Of a DNA stretch of 64,000 nt, positions 12,301 through 24,600 are shown one piece after another. Source of the DNA: Campylorhamphus procurvoides (Eukaryota; Chordata; Aves; Passeriformes; Dendrocolaptidae); the NCBI GenBank assembly GCA_013396655.1, contig WBMV01004766.1, positions 248,001-312,000 on the forward strand. Direction: 5' to 3'. Numbering within the stretch: the stretch's first letter is position 1; each line of letters begins with the position of its first letter. The notes beneath the pieces are model-generated. The model made no database searches. It had not been told where the DNA came from and saw only the letters and a program-made list of their open reading frames with translations. A program made the position numbers and the translations under genes.

Positions 12301-15300
12301 ACTGATTTTAGCAATTCTTAGCCAGCCTCATCCTAAGGCAAGTTATCATCCACTCCCTTCATTTTTCACATACTGCCAACATTCTAATGGCCATCAACTC
12401 CTCTCCTCAAAACATAACTTAGAAAAACTGCAGATAAGCCTAATTTTCCTGGCAGGTATTTTTAAGCAGCTTGTTAGTTTTTTTGAGCTATTTCTACAGA
12501 ATGTTGGCATTAACCTGTATTTAATATTCTCAGGACAACATATCAATGCAGAAAGACTCTCTCAGGTATGGAAATAGCATAGTGGTGTCATTGCTCCTGT
12601 AACAAGCAGTGTAGCAAGAACTATTTATGCCCCAAACTGCAAAAATATGGCTGTGTTCTTTCACCCACAGAGCAAGCCTGTTTTCTAACTCCATATTTAG
12701 CTCACCAAATTTTGCATTTTCAGAGCTCATGACTTTATTACTCCTGTCTCAACACATGCTCTATCAATTGCACCAACTCGTCTTTGCTATCAGAACTATT
12801 AATTAACCTCTCCAATTCCAATAAAAATATTGTTAATTGTTCCAGTGCAGCTTTTGTGCCTTTCTGCATGACATCATTTCTGACATCATTTCAATTTGCT
12901 TATATTTATCCTGTGTGCCCAGACTGTTGCAGCATTTTACTTCAGAAAACCCAAAATGCTTTACAAGTCACTGAAATCACGCACTGCAGTTTTGGTGTTG
13001 GTAAACCCAGCAAAAGGTCTTTCAAGTGATTTGTCCAAGATGAGTCAGTAAGTACAGCAATAGACAAACCCTGGAGATTTAACACTTCCTTCTTTTTCTA
13101 ACCACAAGATGAAAACACTATTATCTCAGTAGCCTGTTCTTACTGCTTCAAGTGAAATTTATTCCACCCCTACATGGCCTCTGAAGTCCCATTTCTGTGA
13201 TAACACATAGATTTTTCATTACCTCTTGATGAAATGCTTAGTACTGGTGTTTATTTTCTCCTACTCCAGGCAAAATAACTGGGAAGGAACAACAACCAGA
13301 TCCTAACAGCTATGGATCTTTGACATACTCTTCTTATAGAACGATATGAGAAAAACAATATTTAGGCTGGGACTTTTTTGAAAGTCTTCTAAAACTTCCA
13401 GAAAGCAAAATGTCATCTAAACCAAAACTCTAACTTGTGGGGGCTCCTTTTTTCTGGAAAGGATGACTTCTTATATAATTATCCTCTTTTCTGACCCCCA
13501 GCCTCACAAAAGTATCTTAAGATATGAACTATTTCAAATGGAAAAATAAGTTCACCCTTTCATTCTAGATGCAGAGCAGTGTTTTGGGTGGGGTTTTTTT
13601 AGCAGTACAGCAGGGTAAGTTTTTGTTTCCTTACACACATAACACATTGCACCCTTCACACACCATTTCTTCACTCCCAATCACATGCTGTACCTTGTTT
13701 AGAATCTTGAAAGCAGGAGTTATCTGTGCTGTCAGGATGACGGTTTCCAATATTAAAACATCAAAATGCTTTTGACTTAGAGGTAAGAAAATTAGAATCC
13801 TCGTTGAAGTGAGGATTTCTAGATGTATTTCTAAGGCACATCACTTTGTGTTCTAATGCTGAATCTTTGAAACGGTCAATTCCACTTTGTATCTGCTGGA
13901 AGAAGAACAACATCTGACTACCAGCTACATGGAAATTAAACTCCTGTTTTCATGTCCCACTTTTATTGGCTCTGTGCTGTGCTGAGTTAATATGACATAT
14001 TATATTATAGCTGAAGTATTATAATGAATTGTGTGAGTTCATATTAGTTTGAAAGCATTCTTTACAAGTTTGTACTGCCATCATTTGCAAATCAATACAA
14101 AAAGGAACATAGCAAGAAAGCTAATGTAGTGTGCATTGTATTATTCTCTTTCTCATTAGCATCAGAAATTAATTGCAGCATGCACAAATAACTCAGGACA
14201 GTTCTACTTCACTCCTGTGGTTACTGAAAAGGGGAGTATTCAACAAAAAGCCTCTAAGGGACTCTACCTTGCAAAGTTCTCAGCCACAGATGAGATAAAT
14301 TCCTAAATAAAAACTAGGAGAAAATATTTAAAAAAAAAAATCACAGACCCTTACCTGTAGCATCTGCAGGAAATTTATGTTTTTTTTTTTTAATTACTAA
14401 AATTGATTTGGATTTGAAGTTGGCTAAAAGTTCAGAATCTACTGAGTGGTTGGGATGAGCAGTGTTACAGCCATGTGAGTGTAACATACTCCCCTGAGTT
14501 TAATACCCTCGGGAGATCAAGTGGTAAAATGGTTTTGTTTAACTGCTTCACCTGGTCCTCTGTGGAAGTGTAACATGAATTCTCCTGTACCAGCTTGGAA
14601 AGATCAATGCACAGCTTTCCTCATGAGGGACCACAAGAACAACTTGATTTTCCCAGTGGTCAATTATTTCGCAGCATTCCTATTTCCATTTGAAAGACAA
14701 AGTATTTTCACTCACACTTTGAAACACAGAAGATACTTTTTCAACGTTCCTGTTAATTAGGAACACCACTTTCCACTTTGCACCTGAGCCCACCAACCTG
14801 AAGAACCAGTCCTGCGCACCTTTTCAATGTCATTCACTACAATGCCATCTTGTACACCAAATCTGAACTTCAAGTAGCCTGATCTACAATAACCACATTC
14901 ATTTTTATAGGGGAAAATGGGGACCAGTATACTAATGCTTTGATCTTCTGGTTGGTAAATTTGTATTGCAAGAGAAAAGGTGCTGGACCAAACCACAAGA
15001 AAAGTGCAAAAAAATCAGAGGCAAGGGAAATTTTCTGCTAAAGAGGCCTTTTTGTTTAGCCAGTCTCTCTGAAGTGACAGAATTTATAACATACACATGA
15101 TATGATCTGAAAGCCTATCCCAGCTACATTCTTCAGTCCTTGCTCTAAAAGGCTCCTGAATTCAATTTAACCAGTTTCTTATTTAATTTCCCTTGAAATC
15201 TAAAACTGTTAAGCAAATGGAAAACACAGAAATACCAAAACTAGAAGAGTTAAATATATGTGAAAGACTTTCTACTGTAGCATGAAAGTATTAGAAAAAT

Positions 15301-16889
15301 AAAACCATCATGATTCCAGTTTCCAGTAACTTAGCTGTTCATTTTCCTAATTCTGTGTCCTGTAAGTTTCATTAATTGCTAATTTCATAGATACAGGTTT
15401 GACTGGGGGCAGAGGGAACACCTGGGAGGAGGAAGGGAGCAGCTTCAAGCCTGTCTTCTTGCTGTGATTACAACATATACTAAAGGCCTTTACTGATTCT
15501 CCAGCTTATGCTTTTTCTAATCTCTCAGTCATTTTTCTCTCAAAAGCCACTTTTGCTTTCATGCTTCAGTAGCAACACTAGTAGATCGATCAGCTTAAGA
15601 AGCTATGTGCACTGTACCTGGACACTAATAAAATAATATACACAGAGCCATCAAACTTTACCTTGAATAACAAATCTGATGGCCTTGGTCAATAATGCTA
15701 ACTGATGACAATGTGGGGAGGTGGATTTAAAGATAAAAAGATGAGCAATTATAGCTAATTTTTGTTACAACAACTCAGATGAATATATGTTAGGGACAAA
15801 TCCTGCCCAAATTAAGATATCGTAGATGAGGGGTATTACAAATAAGTATTGTTTGAGTTAAATGAGAGGTGGGTAAATGCAAATAATCACTCAGAAAATC
15901 AACTATTTATATTGATTAAGAGCCATTTGTTATTAACAAAATCAATGTTTGTGTTAGAAATTACATGGACCTTCTTAAACAACAAATATTGTCAATTGTC
16001 TAGACTAAGTGACAGCACACAAGTGAGAATCTGAGATTCTCATGTCCAGTCCTGACACAGACCAGCAATGGACACATGGTGAAAGCAATTTATTTGTGCC
16101 ACAGCTGAAACATTTCTCAGTGCAAATGCTATTCTATGTTAATTTCTAAGTTTACTTGGGACGTTCCTAGGACATAAAAGCCCTCTCAGAAACATGACAG
16201 AAATTTTAAGAGAGTTTCCTACTGATTTTTTTTCTGGGATTTCTGTGCACTCTCCCCCCAGATTTAAATATAAATGTAAATATATTTTATGTATGTGTGT
16301 ATAAAATAAGGAACAGCTCTAGGAGCTCTCCAGCTTTAGAATTGGGACAGATAAGTGGGAACAGAGCAACACTATGAAACAGTCCTGACACTTGGAAGTG
16401 TTCCCTTTGGTCTGGTTACCCAACATGGAGAGAAGGGTCTCAGTTTTCATAATATGGGTACTCCTATCAAAGAGAAGAAAAGGTAGCAAATAATCATGAA
16501 AGGAATACATATAATAGGTATGATAGACATATATACATATAATGATAATGTAAATTGTAATCTTTGCCTCCTGAACACTTACAATTTTCTGTCCTCACAG
16601 TAATATCATTGGATATGAACATTGTCAATCTACTTCTTCCCCTTCAATTTCTCAGCACCTCAAAAGGTTTCCATTATATTCAATTAATTTGAGCAATTTC
16701 CAGTACTTACTTTGTTTATTGTTTTAAAGACTTTCTGCCACGATGCATCTGGCAGTGGACATCTTGGCAGTGACAATGCTGGTGGATGAACCTCTTAATC
16801 ATTAAAGCTTAGCATCTCACAATAATCAGCATTATCCTCCTGTCAACCCCATGACACAGGGGAAGATCGATGCCCCTTTACTGTTAGTC
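9365..16889. other. Long unique AT-rich stretch
   Basis: About 7.5 kb without a recognised transposon or gene. It contains A-rich low-complexity sequence at 11,477-11,530 (AAAAC/CAAAA units), T and A runs at 14,325-14,395, and AT-rich alternating sequence at 16,262-16,310 and 16,500-16,560. The open frame at 12,212-12,577 (121 codons) is hydrophobic and leucine-rich as expected from T-rich DNA and shows no family motif. I call no gene. Confidence 0.5.
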
Positions 16890-17340
16890 TCCTGCTCCGG
16901 GGTTGTAGTTGATTTATTGTGTCTGGAGCAAGGGAAGGGGGTGCAAATGTCTTTTAATCAATCAGAGGGTGGGCATGGAGTGTCCCCACTATAAAATATG
17001 CTGCTGGTCTATAAAACAAAGGGTGTTGAGCACCAGAGGACAGGACTTTAACTTACTAAAGGCACAAACTAGGAAAGCTTCCTGCATCGAACCCCCTCCC
17101 CCAAAACATATTATTCACAGTTAAGCTGCAGAACCCCAGTGGAAAGGAGTGGCTGTTGGTGGGGCAGGATTTGGGCTTTGATTTTCCAGCTCATAAAATG
17201 CCATGGCACGGCAGAACTGTGTATTACAGCCATGATGTGCTTTATGTTACAGGTTCTATAAGGTGGCCATGTTTCCAAAGTTTTCCAAGCTCACAGTGTG
17301 GCAGCAGCTTCAGAACAAGGTATATAAAAGTGACATAAGA
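16890..17340 (+). other. Stretch with several TATA-like motifs, function unknown
   Basis: This stretch holds TATAAAAT at 16,990-16,997, a second CTATAAAAC near 17,009-17,017, and TATATAAAAG at 17,321-17,330. It is somewhat more GC-rich than its surroundings. TATA-like words are frequent by chance in AT-rich DNA, and there is no initiator, CpG island or downstream coding sequence to support promoter function. Recorded only as a candidate. Confidence 0.15.
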
Positions 17341-19614
17341 ATGTTTTTAAAACTCTAATCAATGTTAATTATAATGCAATGTTAATTCTGGTTATTTTAT
17401 TTTTATACTCCAATAGAAACAGGTCAGATATCCCAGCTGCTTTTTATAATTTTCTCAGGAAGCATTTGAAAACTGAACTAAATTGTTCCAGAGTGCACCA
17501 CAGGAATGTGGAATACACACATATTTTAGTGTATTTATTGCTTTCTTTCTGATGAGTTTTTGACTCTTAAAAACCAGGCTGGAGTCTTGCTGTGCCTCAT
17601 AAACTGGCTGGTCTTACACTGACTTTTCTACGATGTGGGAAGAGGTAAATTCCATTTTAGAAAAGCTGGAGCTGTAGATGGTAATCGTCAAAAGGAAGCA
17701 TCCGCACTTCAGAGCTAATCGTTATTCAATAAGTGACTTTGTTGGAGTTACTGGAGAGTTCTCACTACCTTCCAGAGTTTCTGCAACCTCTACACTCTGA
17801 CCTCATTGACTCATTATATCCTTCAGGATGCTTCCCACTGTAATTGATGTGTCTGGAATTTGATCCTAATTTGATACATAACAGACAACTGTCCAAAAAT
17901 GCAAAACACAATAAGGTAATAAGGTATGATTCACTTTCATTCACTTCCTCTTCCCCCCTTCCTTAAGACATTGGCAGCATTTGAAAACTCATCAGGGCAT
18001 ACAAGAAACAAAGTTAAACTTGACAAGCCAATTTCATCTTGGATGTTTAATGATGTCTCTGTGCTCAGTGACAACATTGTTAACTTGTAATAGGTTTTTT
18101 TAGGTAAATGAACAGTAAATTATTTCTAGACTAGACTTTCGGCACCAATATGTTGTGCAAAATGAAGCTCAATGTTACAGCTATTACAGAAGTTTATGGG
18201 AGAAGAACCTTTCTTAAATAGAAAATCAGTAGTTTCTCAATTTTTTGAGGATGATAAAAAGCATTTAATTATTAAAAAAACCCTTTGAAACAAACATTGG
18301 AAAAGAGCACTTTTGTAACACCTGTGTACAGGACAATATACAGGGCAAATAATTGGGACAAAGAGCCCACATATAAGAGAGAAAATATTTGATCCACTTC
18401 AGTTTGCCTTATGTGCTCATTCTGCCATGGAACTCAGACTGGGCTGAGATTCTCTCTTAGTGTAGATGTCTGAGGATAAACACCTGCAACTGAACTTGCT
18501 CTATGAACTCACTTTCTAACCAGTAGGGAGAAATAGGTTTTCCTTGGAAGCCATTTATATCACCCATTTTAAACATCTGTATTCTATAAATACCTGTTCC
18601 TTCATTAGAACAAAAGAAAATGAATGAGTAGGCATCAGGGTCTTATCAAAAGATGAGTGCACAACGTGCACAACTCTGATGCTAAACAAATCCATGAGGG
18701 AAATTTTCATCAGTAATAGAAAAGCTTTAGAGAATACCAGGATGACTAAACTTTCACTCCTGTGTTCCTCCAGACATGCGGGATTTCCTAGAAGAGTCTT
18801 ATTCCCTTCCTACCAGAAAAGTGTTTATTGTCATTAAAGCCCTTATGATACTGCTTTGCAAAAAGGTTGATCACCATAACTGCATTTCTGCATGGAGAGG
18901 GTGGATGCCTCTATAAATTGAGAAGGCGCAGAAACAACTGGAAAAAAATTAGACTTTTCATTTGGTTGCAAATGAAACTATTGAAACTATGGTATCAGGA
19001 AGCTTAAAACCAGAAAGACTTTAACTGTGTGGTGTGATGTGGGATACTTATCATTACTGTAAAGTCATTTCGCAGCTTGGTGGTCCTCCAAGATCACAAG
19101 GGATTGTGTGTGGTTGGTTGGACATTGCTTAGAGGTACAGGATGTTTGGCTGTCGAGCAGTTCTGTGGCTTCACTTGCAGTCACCTTCCAGCACAAGTTG
19201 CTGTCGATCCTAATCTCCAGATGCAGCAGCTCAAATGCACACTGTGCTTACTGTGAGACTTCTTACAGGTGGTTGCTCTTTCATGCTTTGGTCAGCAGAT
19301 CTGAACCAGCACATCTCTCTGTGTGTCTATCCCTTACTAGATCCAACAATCGTCCGGGGGACTATTAAGTTGCCTTCTGCAAGTGACAGTTATGAATAAA
19401 AAATATCAGGAACCTAATGTAAGCATGAAGAGACGCTTAATGTGATGCGATAAACTAGAAGGTACAGAGGTGGAGTCCCTTGCTTGACAGTGAAAGCAAT
19501 GTGCTGTTCCCAAAATCGTTGGATTGGATGACACAGGCAAAGAGAAAGACCTGCTTGATCTTTTATATGTTCACTCAGGAGAAGCTTTAGAAGGTTTGCT
19601 ACAGATTGCATTGT
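17341..19614. other. Unique noncoding stretch
   Basis: AT-rich, with no recognised repeat or gene. The longest open frame is about 86 codons (19,108-19,368), with no recognisable domain. Confidence 0.5.
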
Positions 19615-19845
19615 AGAATCATAGATCACAGAATAGAATCACAGAATGGTTTGGGGTGGAAGGGACCTTAGTCATCCAGCTCCACCCTCTGCCACGTGCA
19701 GGGACATCTTTCATTAGCCCAGGTTGCTCCAAACCCGATCCAACCTGACACTGGGCACTTCCAGGGATGGGGCAGCTTCTCTGGGCAACCTGTGCCAGGG
19801 CCTCCCTACCCTCATGGCAAAGAACTTTCTCCTATTTCCCTAATA
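19615..19845 (-). mobile_element. CR1 LINE 3' fragment
   Basis: The plus strand starts with a run of AGAATCATAGATCACAGAAT-type units, the reverse complement of the short tandem repeats that end CR1. The conserved 3' blocks follow (ATGGTTTGGGGTGGAAGGGA, AGCCCAGGTTGCTCC, CACTTCCAGGGATGGGGCAG, TCTGGGCAACCTGTGCCAGG). The element is on the minus strand and 5' truncated near 19,845. Its well-kept tail of several octamer-like units makes the insertion end easy to define. Confidence 0.93.
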
Positions 19846-20696
19846 GGGGAAACTGAGGTACTTCACATTTCATACTTCTTAAGGGAAATGCAATAATTTT
19901 GGATGCCATAAAAACTCTGGTTGCTATGGGCACTGTAAAAGCAGACCTGCAAAACGTTTCTGTGGGCTTAAATAAGGAAAATCTTTGGAGGAAGTGATAA
20001 AGTAACAAATTCACAGGGTGAGAAGTGCACAATAACTCTGTGCCACCTCTGAAATAACTTTGTTTCACTGTTCTCAGAAGAGAAGATTTGGCAAAAACTA
20101 GTAAGTGAGGAGTAAGCTTTCATTGGCACTAATCTAGGAAAGAACTAAGATAGTCATGAAATATGATTTTGATAGTGTTGAAGATATCTTTTAGTGCAAA
20201 ATTTTTGCTATGTGGGCACAACTGTGCATTATCTCCATTTGGAACCAAGGCAGAAATTAATATTAAATGCAAATATACTTGTCAGACACAGTTAGTTTTA
20301 TATATCAGCTGTATTCACAATATTAATCTGCTGCCCAGAATACTGATCAAGAGTAATGTTTTTTAATGAATAGAAGGCTGCCTATTCTTAAAGCACTGCT
20401 CATCACTAACCAAAACCAGTTTTCCCTAATGACTGACACAAAAAGTAAGTTAACACAACCTGCAAACCTTATTTCTTCCAATCTGTACCACTTTTTCAGG
20501 AGTGGAAAGAATTACACACAGCACTAAGTAGCTCTAGGCCAGCACCACATACAGGGCAGGACAATGTGTAAATGTTCTACTATAAAAGGTTTGCCATTGC
20601 TACACTTTTGACGGCAGTTTCAGTGATATTCAGGATCCCCAACTGATCCACACTGCTAAACACTCAAACAGTAACATGGGAAATTCTGGTGAAATG
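19846..20696. other. Unique noncoding stretch
   Basis: No repeat family or exon recognised between the two CR1 pieces. Confidence 0.5.
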
Positions 20697-20800
20697 TATT
20701 GAAAAACATTTTTACTGTGAGGATGGTGAAACACTGCCAAAGGGTCCTAGAGAAGCTGTGGAATCTCCACCCTTGGAGATGAAGCAGTCCCCAACACTGA
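20697..20800 (+). mobile_element. Old CR1 LINE internal 3' fragment
   Basis: The stretch reads TTTTTACTGTGAGGATGGTG, then 'GAGAAGCTGTGGAATCTCCA' and 'CTTGGAGATGAAGCAGTCC'. This follows the CR1 3'UTR block in which 'tttactgtgagggtggtg...gagaggttgtggagtctcc...ggagatattcaaaacc' is normal. It lacks the terminal tail and is diverged, so it is an older sense-strand copy cut at both ends. Confidence 0.75.
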
Positions 20801-22783
20801 TTACAGAGGTGTCCTTGCCCTATATTATTTCAATATAATTAAACAAAAACAGATATAATTTTTTTGTCTTTGGCTTTGTATCTCTTTTACTCAGCTTTGA
20901 TCTGTTACAGTGTTCTTCTGGCTTGGTTGTAATTTGGGTGCAATGTATCAGAATCACTAGGTTACTACAAGTTCTAAAAAAAATAAATCTATATTAAGCA
21001 TGCTTAGTCGCATGTGCTGCTCACAACTAACATATTCATATGATTGTCCTGTAAAATAACAAGGGATCTCTAATCAGTCAATTTGATTTGAACAGGGGGC
21101 TCCCTTGCTCTACATCTTCACATATTTCTGAATGAGAAGTAACTCTTTTAAGTTACATTCTGGAAGAAGTAAACTACTATCACCCAATTTATTTTTGCAG
21201 GTATTGCCGTGGTCTCCTATTTATTCATGCTTAGTAGTAGTAAAAGATCCCAGGAGGGCATTATCACTTGTATTGGTTACACAACTGTTACAATAATAAT
21301 TGGTCTTTTTCCTAATACCCTGGTTAGTTTTATAATGCAGTGGAAAGCACCCAAATCCAAATATTTTTAAACAAAAGCTTTGGTTCTTTCTTGATGTTTT
21401 TTCTGTACACTCCTTCCATTCCCAGTATCACCTGTCCATTTAATTTTGCTAGTTTCATTAGCCTAAGCTGTCCCTCAAGGCTTCGTTCTTTTTTTATTAA
21501 GGCTTCATTATTTATTAAAAGGGTATTTTCCTTTTGTCAGATGATCTGATTTAATTTAGATTTCCATGGGAAGTGTGCTGTTTTCCCTTCAGAGGGCATT
21601 GATCCAGCGTGTATGAACAACAGCTGATTCCTTCCATGAACAGGGCAGTAAATTCAAGGCTTTAATGACAAGAAAAGCCATTTTGCTAAACAAATGTGTT
21701 CTATTGTACAGTGCAGATCGTGTTTTGTATCTGTCTTGGTCTTTGACTGTATTGCTTTCTGTATTTCCTTCTACTTCAGGCTTTTAAATTCAGTCCTCTA
21801 AATTGTCTGTTTTCCCAGTCTTTATGGGGGGACCAGAGGCTCTTTGAGTTGGTTGGATGATGAAAACAAATAGTCTGACAACTTTATAATGATATCAGGA
21901 GCGCATACCAGCTTTGAAGCTGAATGTTTTAGTAATTTTAAACTCTGTGGTCATTTCTTTCACATGAATTGTCAAAGATTCTCCTTCCAAAAAGCTGCTT
22001 TGTCCAGCCTCTAAGTTCTCACCACTCTTGCCAAAGTATGTCTACTCACCAGGGCAAGTGCCTTTTTTTTTCTGAATGTTTATTTTTACATCCCAGCATA
22101 TTTAATACACATATTAATCTGTAAAAGTACAGAATGCAAAAATGTCTCAAAACCTTCACGATTTTTCAGTCACTCATGTTTTTTACTATTAAGAGCAATC
22201 AAATGTTTCTGATATTTACTCCAAAAGAAAGAATGTGTGTTGTGTTTTTTGCAGTTCTGCTGCTTATTTATATAGAAGATGTGGGAATTCTTGATTCAGC
22301 TGTGTATAGAATAAAACATCCATCAACAAGTTTAAAACCTTGTAGACAAGGAAGAATAAAAGTAGAGGAAAGCAGAGTACAGATAGATAGATAATGGATA
22401 AACAAAAATTAGAGGAAAGCAAGAAAAATAATTTGAAATATTAAAAATAAACCTGGAAAAAAGGGACTGTATAAGAGTACAGAGGTAGATCTCTAGGTAC
22501 GTCCTCTGTCTTTAATGGTGTTCACTACAGATGTATTTAATAATCTTCTTGAAATACTTCAAAGAAATATTGTTCTTCTAGTAAGGTAATCAAGTGTCTG
22601 ATTCAGTAAATGAAGCTGTTTGGGACACAACTGTCCTGCCATTCTTCTTAGTGCTTTTGCTATGTAAAGAAGGGGGAGAAAACAAAATAAGAAACAAAAC
22701 TATACAGAGAAGAAAAATATTCTACAAATGGCACAGGAAGAGGCAGAGGAAGATACTGAGCTAAGAAGTTAGAGTAAATCCAG
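20801..22783. other. Unique noncoding stretch
   Basis: AT-rich and without a recognised gene. It holds a perfect 12 bp palindrome, TAAGCATGCTTA, at 20,995-21,006 and three GATA units at about 22,382-22,393. Open frames of up to 86 codons have no domain. Confidence 0.5.
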
Positions 22784-22862
22784 GGAGAACATAATAGTTG
22801 TACTGCATCAGATCTATGGTCCATCAAGCCAGCATCCTGTTCCTCAGATAGTCCTTTGCGTG
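22784..22862 (-). mobile_element. Ancient CR1-type LINE 3' remnant (sauropsid)
   Basis: The plus strand carries AGAACATAATAGTTGTACTG, then ATCAG, then TATGGTCCATCAAGCCAGCA and TCCTGTTCC. From memory of turtle and crocodile CR1 copies, the antisense 3' end reads 'agaacataagaa-tgccatactgggtcagacc-a-ggtccatctagcccagtatcctgtc'. The blocks agree in order and spacing over about 70 bp. This is a CR1 lineage different from the ones with the GAATGG...GGAAGG end and probably a much older insertion, on the minus strand. Confidence 0.62.
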
Positions 22863-24572
22863 CACCTACAAAAGGGGATGTGAAAATGAAAACATGCACT
22901 TTCCTCTTATAATTTTGCTATTAATCACTTTCAGCTCAGGAATTTCCTAACTGAGATTAATTTCTATGTATACAGTATCCCTCTGATTTTCTTATTACTT
23001 TGTTTTTGTTTTTGATTTTTGTTTTTTTTACTGTTTATTACACATGTGCCTCTGGTATTCAGGACACCCTCTAGTGTGGGCAACGATGACACCCAGAGTC
23101 TGAGAATGACTCTACGTTACAGGAGACTCAGTAGTATAAGAATACTCAGCACAGAATGCATCATTTAAGATAAGCCATAGCAGAGAACTACAAATTATGG
23201 AAGAAATTGATGTATGTAAGGAACAAGGAATTATTCACCATCAAATCCCCAAGAACATGGGACCTATTAAAAAAGCAAAGAAAAAGAACTACTTTTCTTG
23301 TTCCTGTATTTCATATTCAGAGCTTTCCCCTATCCAATCACAGTGGCCAAAAATATGACAGGGTTCACGAAGGGATTATTGAAAAGAATAAATGTTGGGT
23401 CACTGTAAAATATCACAATGGTCCTAATGTAATGTCTAGCCAGAGAGATCCTAAAAGAGCAATTACCAAAAAAAAAAAAGAGAAAGTATCAGGAAGAAAT
23501 CACATACCCTGTTTTTAATATTAATTCCATACATATCAAAAGCTGTATATGTAACTAGATTTATCCCTGACACCTTTGGTCATAGACACAGAACATTAGA
23601 AACCCTACAAAGAATAGAGTAGGAGAGAGGAAGAGCAAATGAGAGAAGGAGGGACAGTAGAAGTACTGCCTTCCTCAATATTTTCACCTTGTCTCAATTA
23701 GTGCTAGTACTTATTAAAATATCTATGTAATATTTGCATTGTATGCAAATATATGTGTGATGACTGAGATGCATCTACTGCCTGAAAGCTCCATGGATTA
23801 CTCAAAAACATGGACATTCCAATGCATCTCCTGAATTAACCACTCCAAACACCAGTTTGAAGTATCAGAACTATGTAAACGGATGTATTAATATAATAAG
23901 TATAGCATGGGAATAAAGTGGGACGGAAGTTTGTCAGAGGCACATTTTGTGGATTCAGTTATGACTGATGCAACCCTTATTTCCACAGTGTATGCCACCA
24001 TCACGTCTCTTTCATGATCACATTTCTATTAGAAGGATAACCACGTACAGAACTCTGTGACTTACTGGAAAAGCATCAATCCAACCTTTCAAAGAATACA
24101 TTAATTCAGAGCTCAGTATCACTGTAACATCTTAAGCACTGGACATTTCTTTCTTTATACATAAAGCTTTGGGGGAAAAAAAATAATCTCCTGGAGCCCT
24201 TTCCAGACCTCTCTCCAGCGTAAAAGTAATGTACAGCTGCAAACCAATTAGGCTGGAAAGTTCCCATATGCTTAGCCAGAAAGAACTCACTCCAGTAACT
24301 AAACAAATCCATTGACTTAAAAACTCCCAGGATCTTAATTTGAAAGCATCTACATCTAGGGATCTCTTAAAACTTATTAAGTTGGAGATCTTTAAACCCT
24401 GCACATTATTTCCAAATGTCAGCCATTCTTCTTCAAGCTGTAAATACTTCAGGTGAACTCCAACTGCCCAAATGCAGCTGCCTCCAGTCAGCCATAATGC
24501 AAATGAGGCTCAAATCTCACATGACTCCATAGTTATTCTACATAGACTGCACCAATGCAGGTGGAGACAAGT

Positions 24573-24600
24573 CAGTAGATTTATCCCAGTAGATTTATCC
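24573..24600. repeat. Perfect 14 bp tandem duplication
   Basis: The unit CAGTAGATTTATCC occurs twice head to tail with no mismatch. It looks like a replication-slippage or small local duplication event. Confidence 0.9.

Noticed and set aside
12212..12577. 121-codon hydrophobic frame, possible membrane protein
   Set aside because: The leucine, phenylalanine and isoleucine richness follows from T-rich DNA. There is no family motif, conserved topology or splice context.
20995..21006. 12 bp palindrome TAAGCATGCTTA as a binding site
   Set aside because: A 12 bp palindrome is expected by chance many times in 64 kb, and nothing around it adds support.
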